Shown: positions 1-7,447 of the stretch, one piece after another | Layout of the letters: the number at the start of each line of letters is the position of its first letter | How positions within the stretch are numbered: position 1 is the first letter of the stretch | NCBI GenBank assembly: GCA_964638815.1 | Contig: CAZXBB010000025.1 | Location: 1-12,003, forward strand | Direction: 5' to 3' | From: CAZXBB01 sp964638815 | GTDB taxonomy: Bacteria > Planctomycetota > Phycisphaerae > Phycisphaerales > SM1A02 | DNA length: 12,003 nt | Notes under the pieces: generated by a model | Told to the model about the DNA's origin: nothing | What the model saw: the letters and a program-made list of their open reading frames with translations, nothing else | Database searches by the model: none | Translations under genes and position numbers: made by a program

Positions 1-1919
1 GCGAGCACGAGCCGCTCCATCCGGGCGACGTCGGTCGTCGCGGGCGGCAGCGTCTCGAGACGCCTCAGCGTGTCGCGCCACGCCCGGCCGGCCCGCGTGT
101 CGATCTGGAGACCGCGGGCGAGCACCTCCCCCGCGTCCCCCCGCGTCGCGACCACAGGCCAGCGAGCCGCGATCCGGTCGCGGATCCGGTGGCGGAAGGC
201 GAGACCAGCGTCGTCCGGAAGCACGAGATCGGGGCCGAACCACGGAGCCGTATCGAGTTGCGCCAGCAGGCTCGTGAGGACCCAGAGATCATGCGCGGAC
301 ACGGTTTCGCGCCCGTCGAAGAGCGAGAGCGTGCCCGCCCGCACCGCTGCGCTGCCGACGAAATCCGCATCGGTGAGGAGACGGCCAAGGACGGCGGCAG
401 CCGGACCGGGCTGCGAGAGATCGCTCGCCGACTCGACGATGCGCGTCGCCGCGACCAGCAGCGCTCCCTCGCGCCGCTCCGCACCGGGCAGCTTCCGCTG
501 CGCGGCGAGCCACATCTCCCAGAAGTCGAACACGTCCCCGCCGAGCTCCGTGTCCGCGACGAGGGGGCCGACGGCGTCATCGAGCCAGGCCGACGCGCCG
601 GACGTGAAGTCGCCGGCATCCTCGTCGCGATCCGGCATCGTCACCGCCAGGAGCCGACGGGCCTGCGCGACGACGCTCGGGGGCAGCCCCGCTCCCCCGG
701 CGATGCGCGCCAGCGTGCCGGCCCGCCAGGCGCCGCGCCAGACATCGACGGGCACGCTGAGCTTTCCGCGCGGCGGCACAAGAGCCTCGAGGAGGCGGTC
801 GCCTTTGCTCGGCGCGTTCGTCGCCTCGTGCAGCGCGTCGTCCACGGCGCGATCGATCGCGCCGCGCGTGCTGTCGTCGATCAGCACCCAGCCCGTGGCA
901 ATCGAGTCGATCGCGGCCGTCCAGCTCCGGTAGACGGCGTCGGACGGCTCGTCGGTGATCGAGAGCTTGCGCGTGACGATGTCGATCTGCTCCGGCACGG
1001 CTGACGCCCCGTCGGCGGCGGCGGTGGCCGCCGTCGGCAGCGCGTTGCCGAGGAACCCGGGCAACGGGCGGAACTGCGCCATGCGGACCGGCGTCGCGGC
1101 GTCGTCGCGCGGGGCCGGCGGCGGCGGCGGCGGCGCGACCTTCGTCACGGTCGGCGGCTCGACGGGCGGCGTCTGCGGCGGAGCGTCACCGATGAGACCG
1201 CGCACGAAGAGCACGAACGCGAGCGCGGCAACCAGGCCGAAGAAGAGCGACAACCGGATGGTCGCGCCCACGCTGTCGTCCTTCAGCTCCGGCACCCAGT
1301 CGGTCGCGGCGACGCGTTCAAGCACGCCGCCCACCGGACCCGGGCCGGCGGCGGCCGCCAGGCGCGCGTCGCCGGCGACGATCGCGGTAACCCCCGGCCC
1401 GATCTCGGCCACGCCGAGCGGCGGACCACCGGCGCGGGCGTGGTCGCTCAGGCCGCGAACGACACGCACCAGGCCGTGCGGAGCCACGCCGTAGGCGCCC
1501 GCGAGGCCCACGAGCCGCGCCCGGCTGCGCGCGTTCCAGCCCCCGCACCCCACGAGCACGGCGAGCACCTTGCGGTCGAACTCGGTCAGCGCGGCGGGCG
1601 CGGCCGGTCGCCCGGGAGCGGCCGGTCGCGCAGGAGCGCCCAATCGCGCGGGAGCGGCCGGCGGCGCCGGGGCCATGCGCCGCGTCGGCGCGCGCCCGAT
1701 CCCCTCGAGCAGCGTTGCGGCGGCCTTGCGGAGGCGATCGCGGACGCGCTCGGCGCCGGCGCTGCGTCCGTCCGGGTGCCGGTACACGAGATCGAGGCGA
1801 GTGCGCAGGGACGTCTCGATGCGCACGCGGTCGCGCTCGCCGGCGTCGAGCCCGAGCAGCGTGCGCGGGTCCGATCGCTCGCTCACGCCGAGGAAACGTC
1901 GAAAGGGATCGTCCCTCAC
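1..1919 (-). CDS. Membrane protein with J-like N-terminal domain, 3' end outside window
   Basis: An open frame runs from a GTG at 1919 to the left edge without a stop (about 639 codons), so the C-terminus is missing. The GTG shares its last two bases with the upstream gene's TGA and has the strong Shine-Dalgarno AGGGAGGG six bases before it, which fixes the start. Residues 1-72 look like a divergent J domain: DDPFRRFLG, then LLGL, a helix, an HPD triplet at about 48-50 and another helix. Residues 80-110 are Ala/Pro-rich. Residues 111-165 (LTEFDRKVLAVL, then GGWNARSRARLV) form a helical block I do not recognise. One membrane helix lies at about 222-243, followed by a Pro-rich linker with seven prolines near 263-269 and a long, probably periplasmic helical region. 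Function unknown. As last visible gene of an ExbBD operon it could link the cytoplasm to the envelope machine. I recall similar J-like N-termini in planctomycetes; this is unverified. Confidence 0.8.
   Translation of the reverse strand, partial: MRDDPFRRFLGVSERSDPRTLLGLDAGERDRVRIETSLRTRLDLVYRHPDGRSAGAERVRDRLRKAAATLLEGIGRAPTRRMAPAPPAAPARLGAPARPAAPGRPAAPAALTEFDRKVLAVLVGCGGWNARSRARLVGLAGAYGVAPHGLVRVVRGLSDHARAGGPPLGVAEIGPGVTAIVAGDARLAAAAGPGPVGGVLERVAATDWVPELKDDSVGATIRLSLFFGLVAALAFVLFVRGLIGDAPPQTPPVEPPTVTKVAPPPPPPAPRDDAATPVRMAQFRPLPGFLGNALPTAATAAADGASAVPEQIDIVTRKLSITDEPSDAVYRSWTAAIDSIATGWVLIDDSTRGAIDRAVDDALHEATNAPSKGDRLLEALVPPRGKLSVPVDVWRGAWRAGTLARIAGGAGLPPSVVAQARRLLAVTMPDRDEDAGDFTSGASAWLDDAVGPLVADTELGGDVFDFWEMWLAAQRKLPGAERREGALLVAATRIVESASDLSQPGPAAAVLGRLLTDADFVGSAAVRAGTLSLFDGRETVSAHDLWVLTSLLAQLDTAPWFGPDLVLPDDAGLAFRHRIRDRIAARWPVVATRGDAGEVLARGLQIDTRAGRAWRDTLRRLETLPPATTDVARMERLVL
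1600..1667. repeat. 18-base imperfect tandem repeat in a coding Ala/Pro linker
   Basis: Units start at 1600, 1618 and 1636, with a partial fourth at 1654; the first two are nearly identical. In the minus-strand gene they encode the Ala/Pro/Arg-rich linker at about residues 85-108, between the J-like domain and the next helical block. The period is a multiple of three, so copy-number change keeps the frame. It is most likely a flexible linker expanded by slippage. Confidence 0.7.
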
Positions 1920-4630
1920 GGTGTGCCCTCCCTGGCCGGCGCAGCGCCGTCGGCGGAATCCCGGAGCAGCCGCTCGTCGAGCATGCGCAGCCGTGTGCCC
2001 CATGGCTCCGGGCCGAAGTCGGGGTTGAGGCTGCGGTGCTGGTCCATGACCGCCCGCGCCCGCTCCGGGTCGGTCTTCGCGAGGATCGAGACGAGACGGA
2101 ACTTCGCCTCGAACCACTCCGTCGTTCCCTGCCCGCTCCCCGCGACCAGCGTGCGCCAGCAATCCACCGCCTGATCGAGCTTCTCCATGCGCTCGGACAG
2201 CAGAGCGGTCGCCCGCAGGAATCGTGCATTGCTGGGACGCATGGCGAGGAGCCGCTCGTAGAGCCCGAGCGCCGTGCGGCCGCTCGCGGCGTCGCCGCTG
2301 CGATCCCAAACGAGGAACGACGCTTCGGCCACGGCGACCGCGCTGCCGAGGACGGCGCCGTCGTCGAACGCCGCCGCATCCGCGCCGGCCCGCTCCACCA
2401 CCCGCGACCCGTACTTGATGACGCGCGCGAGCGCCGCGCGATCGTCGTCGCCGGACGTCTCGGCGTCGTTCCAGGCACGCCGTGCCTGCCGGAAGAGCGC
2501 GCGATCGGCGAGACGCGACCAGACGCCGTCGCGCGCGATCGCGGCGAGCTCGTCGGCCGCACGCTCGGCGGCGGCGAGATCGCCCGCGGCGAGGCGCTCC
2601 TGGAGCCGGCGGAAGGTGAGCTCCGGCTCCAGGCCGTCGAGCCCCGCCACGCCGCGCTCGCGCAGATCGTCGAGAGCACGCAGGACAGTCCGCGCGGCGA
2701 CGAGACGACCCACACTGTCGTGGAGCGACACCTCGAGGATCCGCCGGGCCCGCACGATGAACCGCTCGAACGCGAGCGGATCGCTCGTCCGGGCGGCGAC
2801 GATCCCGTCGGCGTCCGCGGCGTGCAGCGGCACGGCGACCTGGAGATACCGGTTCGCATAGGCGATCCGCGCGGCGCCCTCCGCGTCCCGGAAGAGGCGG
2901 TAGAGCACCTGGGCCGCCCGTCGCCGCGCCGCGCCGTACACGCTGCTGCCGGCGGGAATCGCGAGAAGATCGTCGGCGATCTCCGGTGAGACCTCGTTCG
3001 ACGCGAGCGCCGACCGCAGCACGAGCTTCGGCGCGTGCTCGCTCGACGGGTGCTCCACGAGGAACCGCGCGACGAGCATCGCGAGGTCGTCGGCGAGCTC
3101 GGAGCTGCGCGGATCGGACTCGATGAGCCGGTCGAGGCAGACGATCGCCATCCACAGCGCTTCCGCCGCGGCGTCCACCGGGAGCTCCTCCGCCGCGAGC
3201 TCGAACGTCCGGCGGGCGGCGGTCAGGTCGCCGCGAAAATACTGGCACCACGCCGTCAGCCGGCGGCAGTCGGGCAGCGCGTCCGGATAGCTGTCGGCGT
3301 CCGGCGCGACGCGGGCGGCCTCGAACTGCGTGATCGCATCCGCGTACAGATCGAGCACGTCATCCCGGCTCGTCGGCGTATCGCCGCCGTGCAGCTCCCG
3401 CGCCGCGTGGTACTGGAGGACACCGTTGACGTACCGCAGCGCGAACCCGGTCGTCGCGAGCGCGTCCACGCCGTAGCGCTCCGCGAGGTCGAACACCTGC
3501 TCCAGCTCGCCCCGCGTCGCCAGCTCCGTCACCGTGCGGCGGGTGAGGTCAACGGCGTGCCGGGAAGCCGCGCCGCCCTCGATCGCGTACACGGCGGCCA
3601 GACGCAGCCAGTGCAACGGAACCGGCCCGTCGGCGGCGGCGCGATCGAGCACGGTCCGGGCCGTCAGGTACTCGCCGTCCTCGAGGAGAATCGCCATCTT
3701 CCACGCGGGCGTCTGCTCGCGCAGAGGGGCGTACGCCTGCGGGTGATCGAGCAGCGCGATCCACTCGAGCGCAGTCGGCGTCGACGCGGTGATGCCGCGG
3801 CAGAGGGCCATGCCGAGGATGCAGCGCGCGATGGCCTCCGTCGATCGCAGGTCGACGGTCACGTCCTCCGGTTGCGCGCGGTCGTCGAGATCGAGCAGCT
3901 CGGCGAACAGGCGTTCGGCGGCGCGGGCGACCGGCGGGCGATCGGTCAGCCACGCCTGGTAGTACAGCGACCACGCTGCGAGGAAGGTGGCCTGGTCGAA
4001 GAGCGCCCGTGCCTTCCCGGCGTCCTCCTCGAGCACCATCGCCTGGCTCCCCGTTGCCCGCGCGAGCCGGCGCTCCGCGCTCACCGCGGCCTCTTCGGTC
4101 GACTCGCGCAGCGTCTGGAGTTTCAGCACGAGCGACCCCATTTCCGCGCGGACGGCCTCGACCTCCTCGGGCGTCGTGAGACGCAGCCGGTGGCTCTCGG
4201 CGGTCCGCTCGGCCGAACGGTACGCCGCTCGCAGGAGCGCGAGACGCAGCTCGTCCGTCGCGCCGCGGGGCGCGGATTCGAGCAGACCGCGGCTTCGGTT
4301 CGCGAGGTCGAGACGCCGGACCGGGTCGGTCACGGTCTCGAGGAGCTCGGCGTACAGCCCCGCCAGACGCACGAGCATCGCATCCCGCTCCTCGCCCGTC
4401 GCGTCCGCGAGCTGCTGCTCGAGGTGCACGGCGAGCAACTCGTTCAGGCCGTGACGCTCGAGGTAGGCGGAGAGGTCGTCGGCGGCGCCGGGGGCGGTCG
4501 CGAGCGCGAGCAAGCACACCGCCGCCAGAAAGCTCACCCGGGCACGGCAAGCGGGTCCGCCGCGAAGGGCCGGGGAGGGCCGCCGCGGGCGCGGCCGGAA
4601 CCAATCGGGCCACCTACTCCACCGGCACAT
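1916..4630 (-). CDS. Exported helical-repeat (TPR-like) protein, 904 residues
   Basis: The N-terminus has an Arg-rich region to residue 32, a hydrophobic stretch SFLAAVCLLALATA (33-46) and a likely cleavage site after APGAA (about residue 50), so the protein is probably exported. The rest is almost entirely amphipathic helices rich in Ala, Leu, Arg and Glu, resembling degenerate TPR repeats. The clearest are about 475-500 (FRGDLTAARRTFELAAEELP) and the last 130 residues (LYERLLAMRPSNARFL, then KLDQAVDCWRTL). No catalytic motif is visible. The ATG at 4630 overlaps the end of the upstream exbD gene by 17 bases and has AGGTGA just before it. A GTG at 4537 (residue 32) would give a more usual signal peptide but lacks a ribosome site. 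It probably acts as a periplasmic scaffold for partners of the ExbBD machine, an inference from context. The domain class is fairly sure; the function is unknown. Confidence 0.82.
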   Translation of the reverse strand: MCRWSRWPDWFRPRPRRPSPALRGGPACRARVSFLAAVCLLALATAPGAADDLSAYLERHGLNELLAVHLEQQLADATGEERDAMLVRLAGLYAELLETVTDPVRRLDLANRSRGLLESAPRGATDELRLALLRAAYRSAERTAESHRLRLTTPEEVEAVRAEMGSLVLKLQTLRESTEEAAVSAERRLARATGSQAMVLEEDAGKARALFDQATFLAAWSLYYQAWLTDRPPVARAAERLFAELLDLDDRAQPEDVTVDLRSTEAIARCILGMALCRGITASTPTALEWIALLDHPQAYAPLREQTPAWKMAILLEDGEYLTARTVLDRAAADGPVPLHWLRLAAVYAIEGGAASRHAVDLTRRTVTELATRGELEQVFDLAERYGVDALATTGFALRYVNGVLQYHAARELHGGDTPTSRDDVLDLYADAITQFEAARVAPDADSYPDALPDCRRLTAWCQYFRGDLTAARRTFELAAEELPVDAAAEALWMAIVCLDRLIESDPRSSELADDLAMLVARFLVEHPSSEHAPKLVLRSALASNEVSPEIADDLLAIPAGSSVYGAARRRAAQVLYRLFRDAEGAARIAYANRYLQVAVPLHAADADGIVAARTSDPLAFERFIVRARRILEVSLHDSVGRLVAARTVLRALDDLRERGVAGLDGLEPELTFRRLQERLAAGDLAAAERAADELAAIARDGVWSRLADRALFRQARRAWNDAETSGDDDRAALARVIKYGSRVVERAGADAAAFDDGAVLGSAVAVAEASFLVWDRSGDAASGRTALGLYERLLAMRPSNARFLRATALLSERMEKLDQAVDCWRTLVAGSGQGTTEWFEAKFRLVSILAKTDPERARAVMDQHRSLNPDFGPEPWGTRLRMLDERLLRDSADGAAPAREGTP
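1926..1933 (-). promoter_or_regulatory. Ribosome binding site for the GTG start at 1919
   Basis: Read on the minus strand this is AGGGAGGG, six bases before the GTG at 1919. It lies inside the end of the upstream gene. It is one of the best Shine-Dalgarno matches in the window and is the main reason to accept the GTG start of the edge-truncated gene. Confidence 0.7.
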
Positions 4631-5036
4631 ACGTCACCTGCTCGAAACCCGCGTCGTGGCTCACCTGGAGCGCCGCGACCGCGAAGCCAACGGGAACGCC
4701 CGCGGAGACCCGGATGAAGACGCCGACGGAGCGCGGCAGCGGCTCGAGCGCCGCCGCCAGCTCGGCGCGCTGCGTGAGCACGCGGGTGCCCATTCGGTAG
4801 GACGGCACGCCGTCGAGCACGACGACGTCGATCACCTGCGGCTGGAAGTCGCTCGCCTCGCCGGAGGCCGACTCGCGCTGCGTCTGGAGCGTCGGGCTCA
4901 GGTGATCCTCCTGATCGCGCAGAACCGTTGCCACCATGAAGTAGATCAGGAGCAGGAACGTCACGTCGATCATGCTCGCGAGATTCAGCGTGATGCGATC
5001 GAGGCTGCGTCGGGATTTGCGGGCGCGGATCAGCAT
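4614..5036 (-). CDS. ExbD/TolR-family biopolymer transport protein (second, divergent copy)
   Basis: This 140-residue protein has the ExbD/TolR plan: a short basic cytoplasmic N-terminus (RARKSRRSLDR), one membrane helix at about 20-39 (MIDVTFLLLIYFMVATV) with the conserved Asp at residue 24, and a small periplasmic domain of about 90 residues. In this family the Asp lies in the proton path and the dimer sits inside the ExbB pentamer. The ATG at 5036 follows the upstream exbD stop by four bases; a GAGG lies 12 bases upstream, so translation may depend on coupling. The periplasmic part differs strongly from the upstream copy: it carries RMGTRVLTQRAELAAALEPL and ends in VPVE. Two unlike ExbD subunits beside one ExbB suggest a hetero-dimer or two alternative partners. 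The family is secure; the transported or energised substrate is not. Confidence 0.92.
   Translation of the reverse strand: MLIRARKSRRSLDRITLNLASMIDVTFLLLIYFMVATVLRDQEDHLSPTLQTQRESASGEASDFQPQVIDVVVLDGVPSYRMGTRVLTQRAELAAALEPLPRSVGVFIRVSAGVPVGFAVAALQVSHDAGFEQVTYVPVE
4634..4639 (-). promoter_or_regulatory. Ribosome binding site for the 904-residue protein
   Basis: Minus-strand AGGTGA, with AGG six bases before the ATG at 4630, inside the last codons of the upstream exbD gene. It favours the ATG at 4630 over the GTG at 4537, although the site is also constrained by coding. Confidence 0.4.
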
Positions 5037-5040
5037 CAGC

Positions 5041-5466
5041 TTACGGAACCTCGGTCGCCACCCTCGCCGCGCCCACTCCGATTCGCTGGAGGCGCGCGAT
5101 CACCTGGTTCAGGCGGCCGCTGTCGCCGCCGCGGTCGGCGCGGATCATCAGCTTGAGCCGGCTCGCGTCGCGCCCCGGAAGCCGTGCAACCGCGGCGAGC
5201 ACGACACCCTCGAGACTTTCGAGGTCGTGGAAGTCGCGGCCCACGAGGATGCGGCCGTCCGCCTGGATGTTGACGATGAGTCCGGCCTCCTCGGCCACCT
5301 CCTGCTGCTCGCCGCGCTCCTGCGGAAGGTCCATGTCCGCGCGCGTCTCGCGGGCGAAGCGGGCCGCCGCCATGAAGAAGATGATGAGGAGAAACACGAC
5401 GTCGATCATCGGCGTGATCTCGACGGCGAGCATCCGCTCCGCATGCGCGCGCTTCCCGAATCGCAT
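5041..5466 (-). CDS. exbD: ExbD/TolR-family biopolymer transport protein (first copy)
   Basis: This 141-residue protein is a canonical ExbD: basic N-terminus (MRFGKRAHAER), the motif VEITPMIDVVFLLIIFFM with the conserved Asp at residue 22, and a periplasmic domain containing LIVNIQADGRILVG, LMIRADR and a terminal VATEVP. Together with ExbB it should form an inner-membrane proton-driven motor. The open frame extends further upstream, but the ATG at 5466 is the right start: it shares one base with the exbB stop (TGATG) and has GGGAGG six bases before it. The extension would be Arg/Pro-rich and would read through the end of exbB in another frame. The downstream exbD copy begins four bases after this stop. 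The symbol reflects family membership; tolR is the other possible name. No TonB or TolA homologue with a standard C-terminal domain is visible. Confidence 0.94.
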   Translation of the reverse strand: MRFGKRAHAERMLAVEITPMIDVVFLLIIFFMAAARFARETRADMDLPQERGEQQEVAEEAGLIVNIQADGRILVGRDFHDLESLEGVVLAAVARLPGRDASRLKLMIRADRGGDSGRLNQVIARLQRIGVGAARVATEVP

Positions 5467-6290
5467 CAGGCGCCTCCCGGGCCCTGCGCCGGCGCAACGG
5501 CTGCTCCCGGGGGCGCCGGCCGGGGGACCGTCGCGCGGGACGGCGCGGGCCCGGGGCTCGCCGCGCCGGCGCCGGCGTGGGCGGATTCGAGATAGAGCAC
5601 GAGCCGCTCGATCTCGACGGCCGCCTCGGAGCCGATCGCGTCGATGCGGTTGCGGAAGAACGTGAACAGCGCGATGCACGGAATCGCGAGGACGAGCCCC
5701 ATGAGCGTCGTGACGAGGGCGAGGCTGATGTTCGACGCGAGCTCCTCGTGGTTGCTGCCCGCGCTGCGCGAGAGCGACTCGAACGCGCCCACCATGCCGA
5801 GGACGGTGCCGAGCAGGCCCAGGAGCGGCGCGATCGCGCCGATGACGCCGAGCGCGTCCGTCGAGCGGTAGAGCCGCGCCGTCTGATCCTCACCCGCTTC
5901 CTCGATCGCGCTCTTCACCTCGAACGCACCGAAGGCCGATTTCTGGAAGCGGGTCAGCCCGGCGGCCAGGATCCGGCTGAGGTACGAGTCGTTGTCGGGG
6001 CTCAGGCAGTACTCGAGCGCACCGGAAACGTCGTTCCGCCCGAGCATGTCGTCGATCGTCTCGAGCTGGTGCGGCGGCAGCAGCGCCGAACGGCGGATCT
6101 GAAGCAGGTGCATCACGATGAGCGCGAGGGCGATGATGCTGAGGCCGATGATGATGGAGCCGATCAGGCCGCCGCGACCGATCGTCTCGAGCCATGACAC
6201 GCTCGTCTCGGGCGTGTCGGCCTGGGCGAAGAGGAGGCGGGCGAGCGCATCGTTCGGAAAGTCGGACGCCATGGGCGCAGTGAACCTCAC
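5466..6290 (-). CDS. exbB: MotA/TolQ/ExbB-family proton channel protein
   Basis: This 274-residue protein has the three membrane helices of ExbB/TolQ: about 42-65 (LIGSIIIGLSIIALALIVM), 146-170 (ALGVIGAIAPLLGLLGTVLG) and 187-212 (ISLALVTTLMGLVLAIP). The large cytoplasmic loop lies between helices 1 and 2. The hallmark APLLGLLGTVLGM and the TT-x-GLVLAIP stretch include the family's pore-lining threonines (about 162 and 194). It should form the pentameric channel around the ExbD helices. The last 35 residues are Ala/Pro-rich (about 240-274), longer than in the usual short protein and probably disordered. The start is uncertain. GTG at 6290 sits in the upstream TGA (GTGA), as at two other junctions of this operon, but has no ribosome site. 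ATG at 6272 has GAGG at a long 12-base spacing. The family is certain; the energised partner is inferred to be the VWA protein upstream. Confidence 0.95.
   Translation of the reverse strand: MRFTAPMASDFPNDALARLLFAQADTPETSVSWLETIGRGGLIGSIIIGLSIIALALIVMHLLQIRRSALLPPHQLETIDDMLGRNDVSGALEYCLSPDNDSYLSRILAAGLTRFQKSAFGAFEVKSAIEEAGEDQTARLYRSTDALGVIGAIAPLLGLLGTVLGMVGAFESLSRSAGSNHEELASNISLALVTTLMGLVLAIPCIALFTFFRNRIDAIGSEAAVEIERLVLYLESAHAGAGAASPGPAPSRATVPRPAPPGAAVAPAQGPGGA
5473..5478 (-). promoter_or_regulatory. Ribosome binding site fixing the exbD start at 5466
   Basis: Minus-strand GGGAGG six bases before the ATG at 5466, inside the last codons of exbB. It decides against the much longer frame that opens at 5679. 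Confidence 0.7.
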
Positions 6291-7447
6291 GCAGGGGGAA
6301 TCGTGGCCGCTTCGGCGGGCAAGCGTACCGGATGGTTCGGGAAGGAACGGGTCAGCTCGTCGGTGAGCACGTCGGCGGTCGCCGCGTCGCCGTCGGCGCG
6401 GCTGGCCGCGGCCGCCCTGCTGAGGGCCAGCCCGGCGAGAAAGGGCAGCGATCCGCGGTGCTCGGCGGGCAGGTGGAGAAGCTCAACGATCCCGCGCTGC
6501 CGACGGCCGATGCCCGACTCGAGCAGCAGCGAATCGCCGATCGCGAAGCGCGCCCAGCCGATTGCCCAGCGCGGAGCCGTGCCGAGCTGCTTCGCGGCCC
6601 GGTCGCGAGCGCCGGCGCGGACGGCGGCGTCGGCGCTTCCGCAATCGACGAGGATGGCGAGGAAGCCGGCGCCGCGGTGGTCGGCGACCACGGCGGCGTC
6701 CGTCGCCGCGGTCACGGTCTGCGGCTCGGCGTCCGGCGCCGCGGTCACGGTTTGCGGCTGGGTCTCGGGCGCGCCGGCCAGGTGCTGCCGCACGCCCCGC
6801 CTGTAGAGACGCGCGATGGTGTCGACGACCACGTCGCCGCGGGCGTCGTACGCGGCAAGATCGCGTTCGACGCGGGCCAGCGTCCGGGATCGCAGCCAGG
6901 CCGGGGCGAGCCGCGGGCAGAGGGCGGTCTCCGGATCGATCGCCGCGTCGAGGCTCCCGTAGCTCTCGATCGCGATGCCCGCCCGCTCGAGACGCGCGGT
7001 CTCGAGCGCGGGGATGATCGCGAGGGCGTTCGCGCCGCGGGCGAGGCGGCAGCGGAGCAGACCCTCGGCCACGACGCGCGCCGTGGCATCGGTCCGCCCC
7101 CTGTACTGCTCGAAGAGCCGCTCGAGCAACGGCTCCGCGAGCGTCGTGTCGCCGCGCTCCACCCGGGAGCGCGCGCGCCAGAGGTCAACGGCCGTTTCCA
7201 TGTAGCGGCTGCGAACGAGCAGCGGGTCGTCGCTGTGGATGCCCCGCACGCGGTCCCATGTGACGTGGTGCTCCGCGCCGGACTCCGTCCGCACGGTCAC
7301 ACCGCTCAGGTCGATGCGGACGTCGCCTTCGAGCGCCGACTCGGCGCCCCGCCGCTCGACGACGTCGGCCGCCGCGAGGCCCGCGAGCGCGAGCGCCCCG
7401 GCCGCGGCGACGGCGAGGTTCGAATGCCGCATCGCCCGCGCGCTCAC
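6287..7447 (-). CDS. Exported protein of unknown function between VWA and ExbB genes
   Basis: This 386-residue protein is not of a family I recognise. It begins with a signal peptide: HSNLAVAAAGALALAGLAAA, with likely cleavage after LAAA near residue 27. Next is a short beta-rich stretch (about 38-70, VRIDLSGVTVRTESGAEHHV, then TWDRVRGI) like small barrel modules, then Ala/Arg-rich helices that may be degenerate TPRs. Near 230-255 two 11-residue repeats (PQTVTAAPDAE and PQTVTAATDAA) form a probable linker between helical halves. The GTG at 7447 overlaps the TGA of the VWA gene (GTGA) and is preceded by AGGGGAG at six bases; an in-frame ATG at residue 6 is the alternative. As an envelope protein made between the VWA protein and the channel subunits it is probably a periplasmic part of the same machine, inferred from gene order only. 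Confidence 0.8.
   Translation of the reverse strand: MSARAMRHSNLAVAAAGALALAGLAAADVVERRGAESALEGDVRIDLSGVTVRTESGAEHHVTWDRVRGIHSDDPLLVRSRYMETAVDLWRARSRVERGDTTLAEPLLERLFEQYRGRTDATARVVAEGLLRCRLARGANALAIIPALETARLERAGIAIESYGSLDAAIDPETALCPRLAPAWLRSRTLARVERDLAAYDARGDVVVDTIARLYRRGVRQHLAGAPETQPQTVTAAPDAEPQTVTAATDAAVVADHRGAGFLAILVDCGSADAAVRAGARDRAAKQLGTAPRWAIGWARFAIGDSLLLESGIGRRQRGIVELLHLPAEHRGSLPFLAGLALSRAAAASRADGDAATADVLTDELTRSFPNHPVRLPAEAATIPPA
6705..6770. repeat. Two tandem 33-base repeats (coding linker)
   Basis: Units at 6705-6737 and 6738-6770 match at 28 of 33 bases. Read on the minus strand they encode the PQTVTAAPDAE / PQTVTAATDAA repeat of the exported 386-residue protein. The period keeps the frame, pointing to a recent in-frame duplication of a flexible linker. 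Confidence 0.75.

Noticed and set aside
70..1494. Plus-strand frames over the left edge
   Set aside because: They are antisense to the edge-truncated gene, are low-complexity, and their starts have no ribosome sites.
1318..2859. Minus-strand open frame of 513 residues
   Set aside because: It overlaps two better-supported genes in another frame and is an Arg/Ser-rich shadow with no domain, typical of GC-rich DNA.
3035..4717. Plus-strand open frame of 560 residues
   Set aside because: It is antisense to the 904-residue protein and exbD, with Arg/Glu/His-rich shadow composition and no recognisable motif.
4614..6290. Zorya-type defence or flagellar MotAB motor
   Set aside because: The channel protein lacks the long cytoplasmic tail of ZorA, the ExbD proteins are too short for a peptidoglycan-binding domain, and no helicase or nuclease gene is present.
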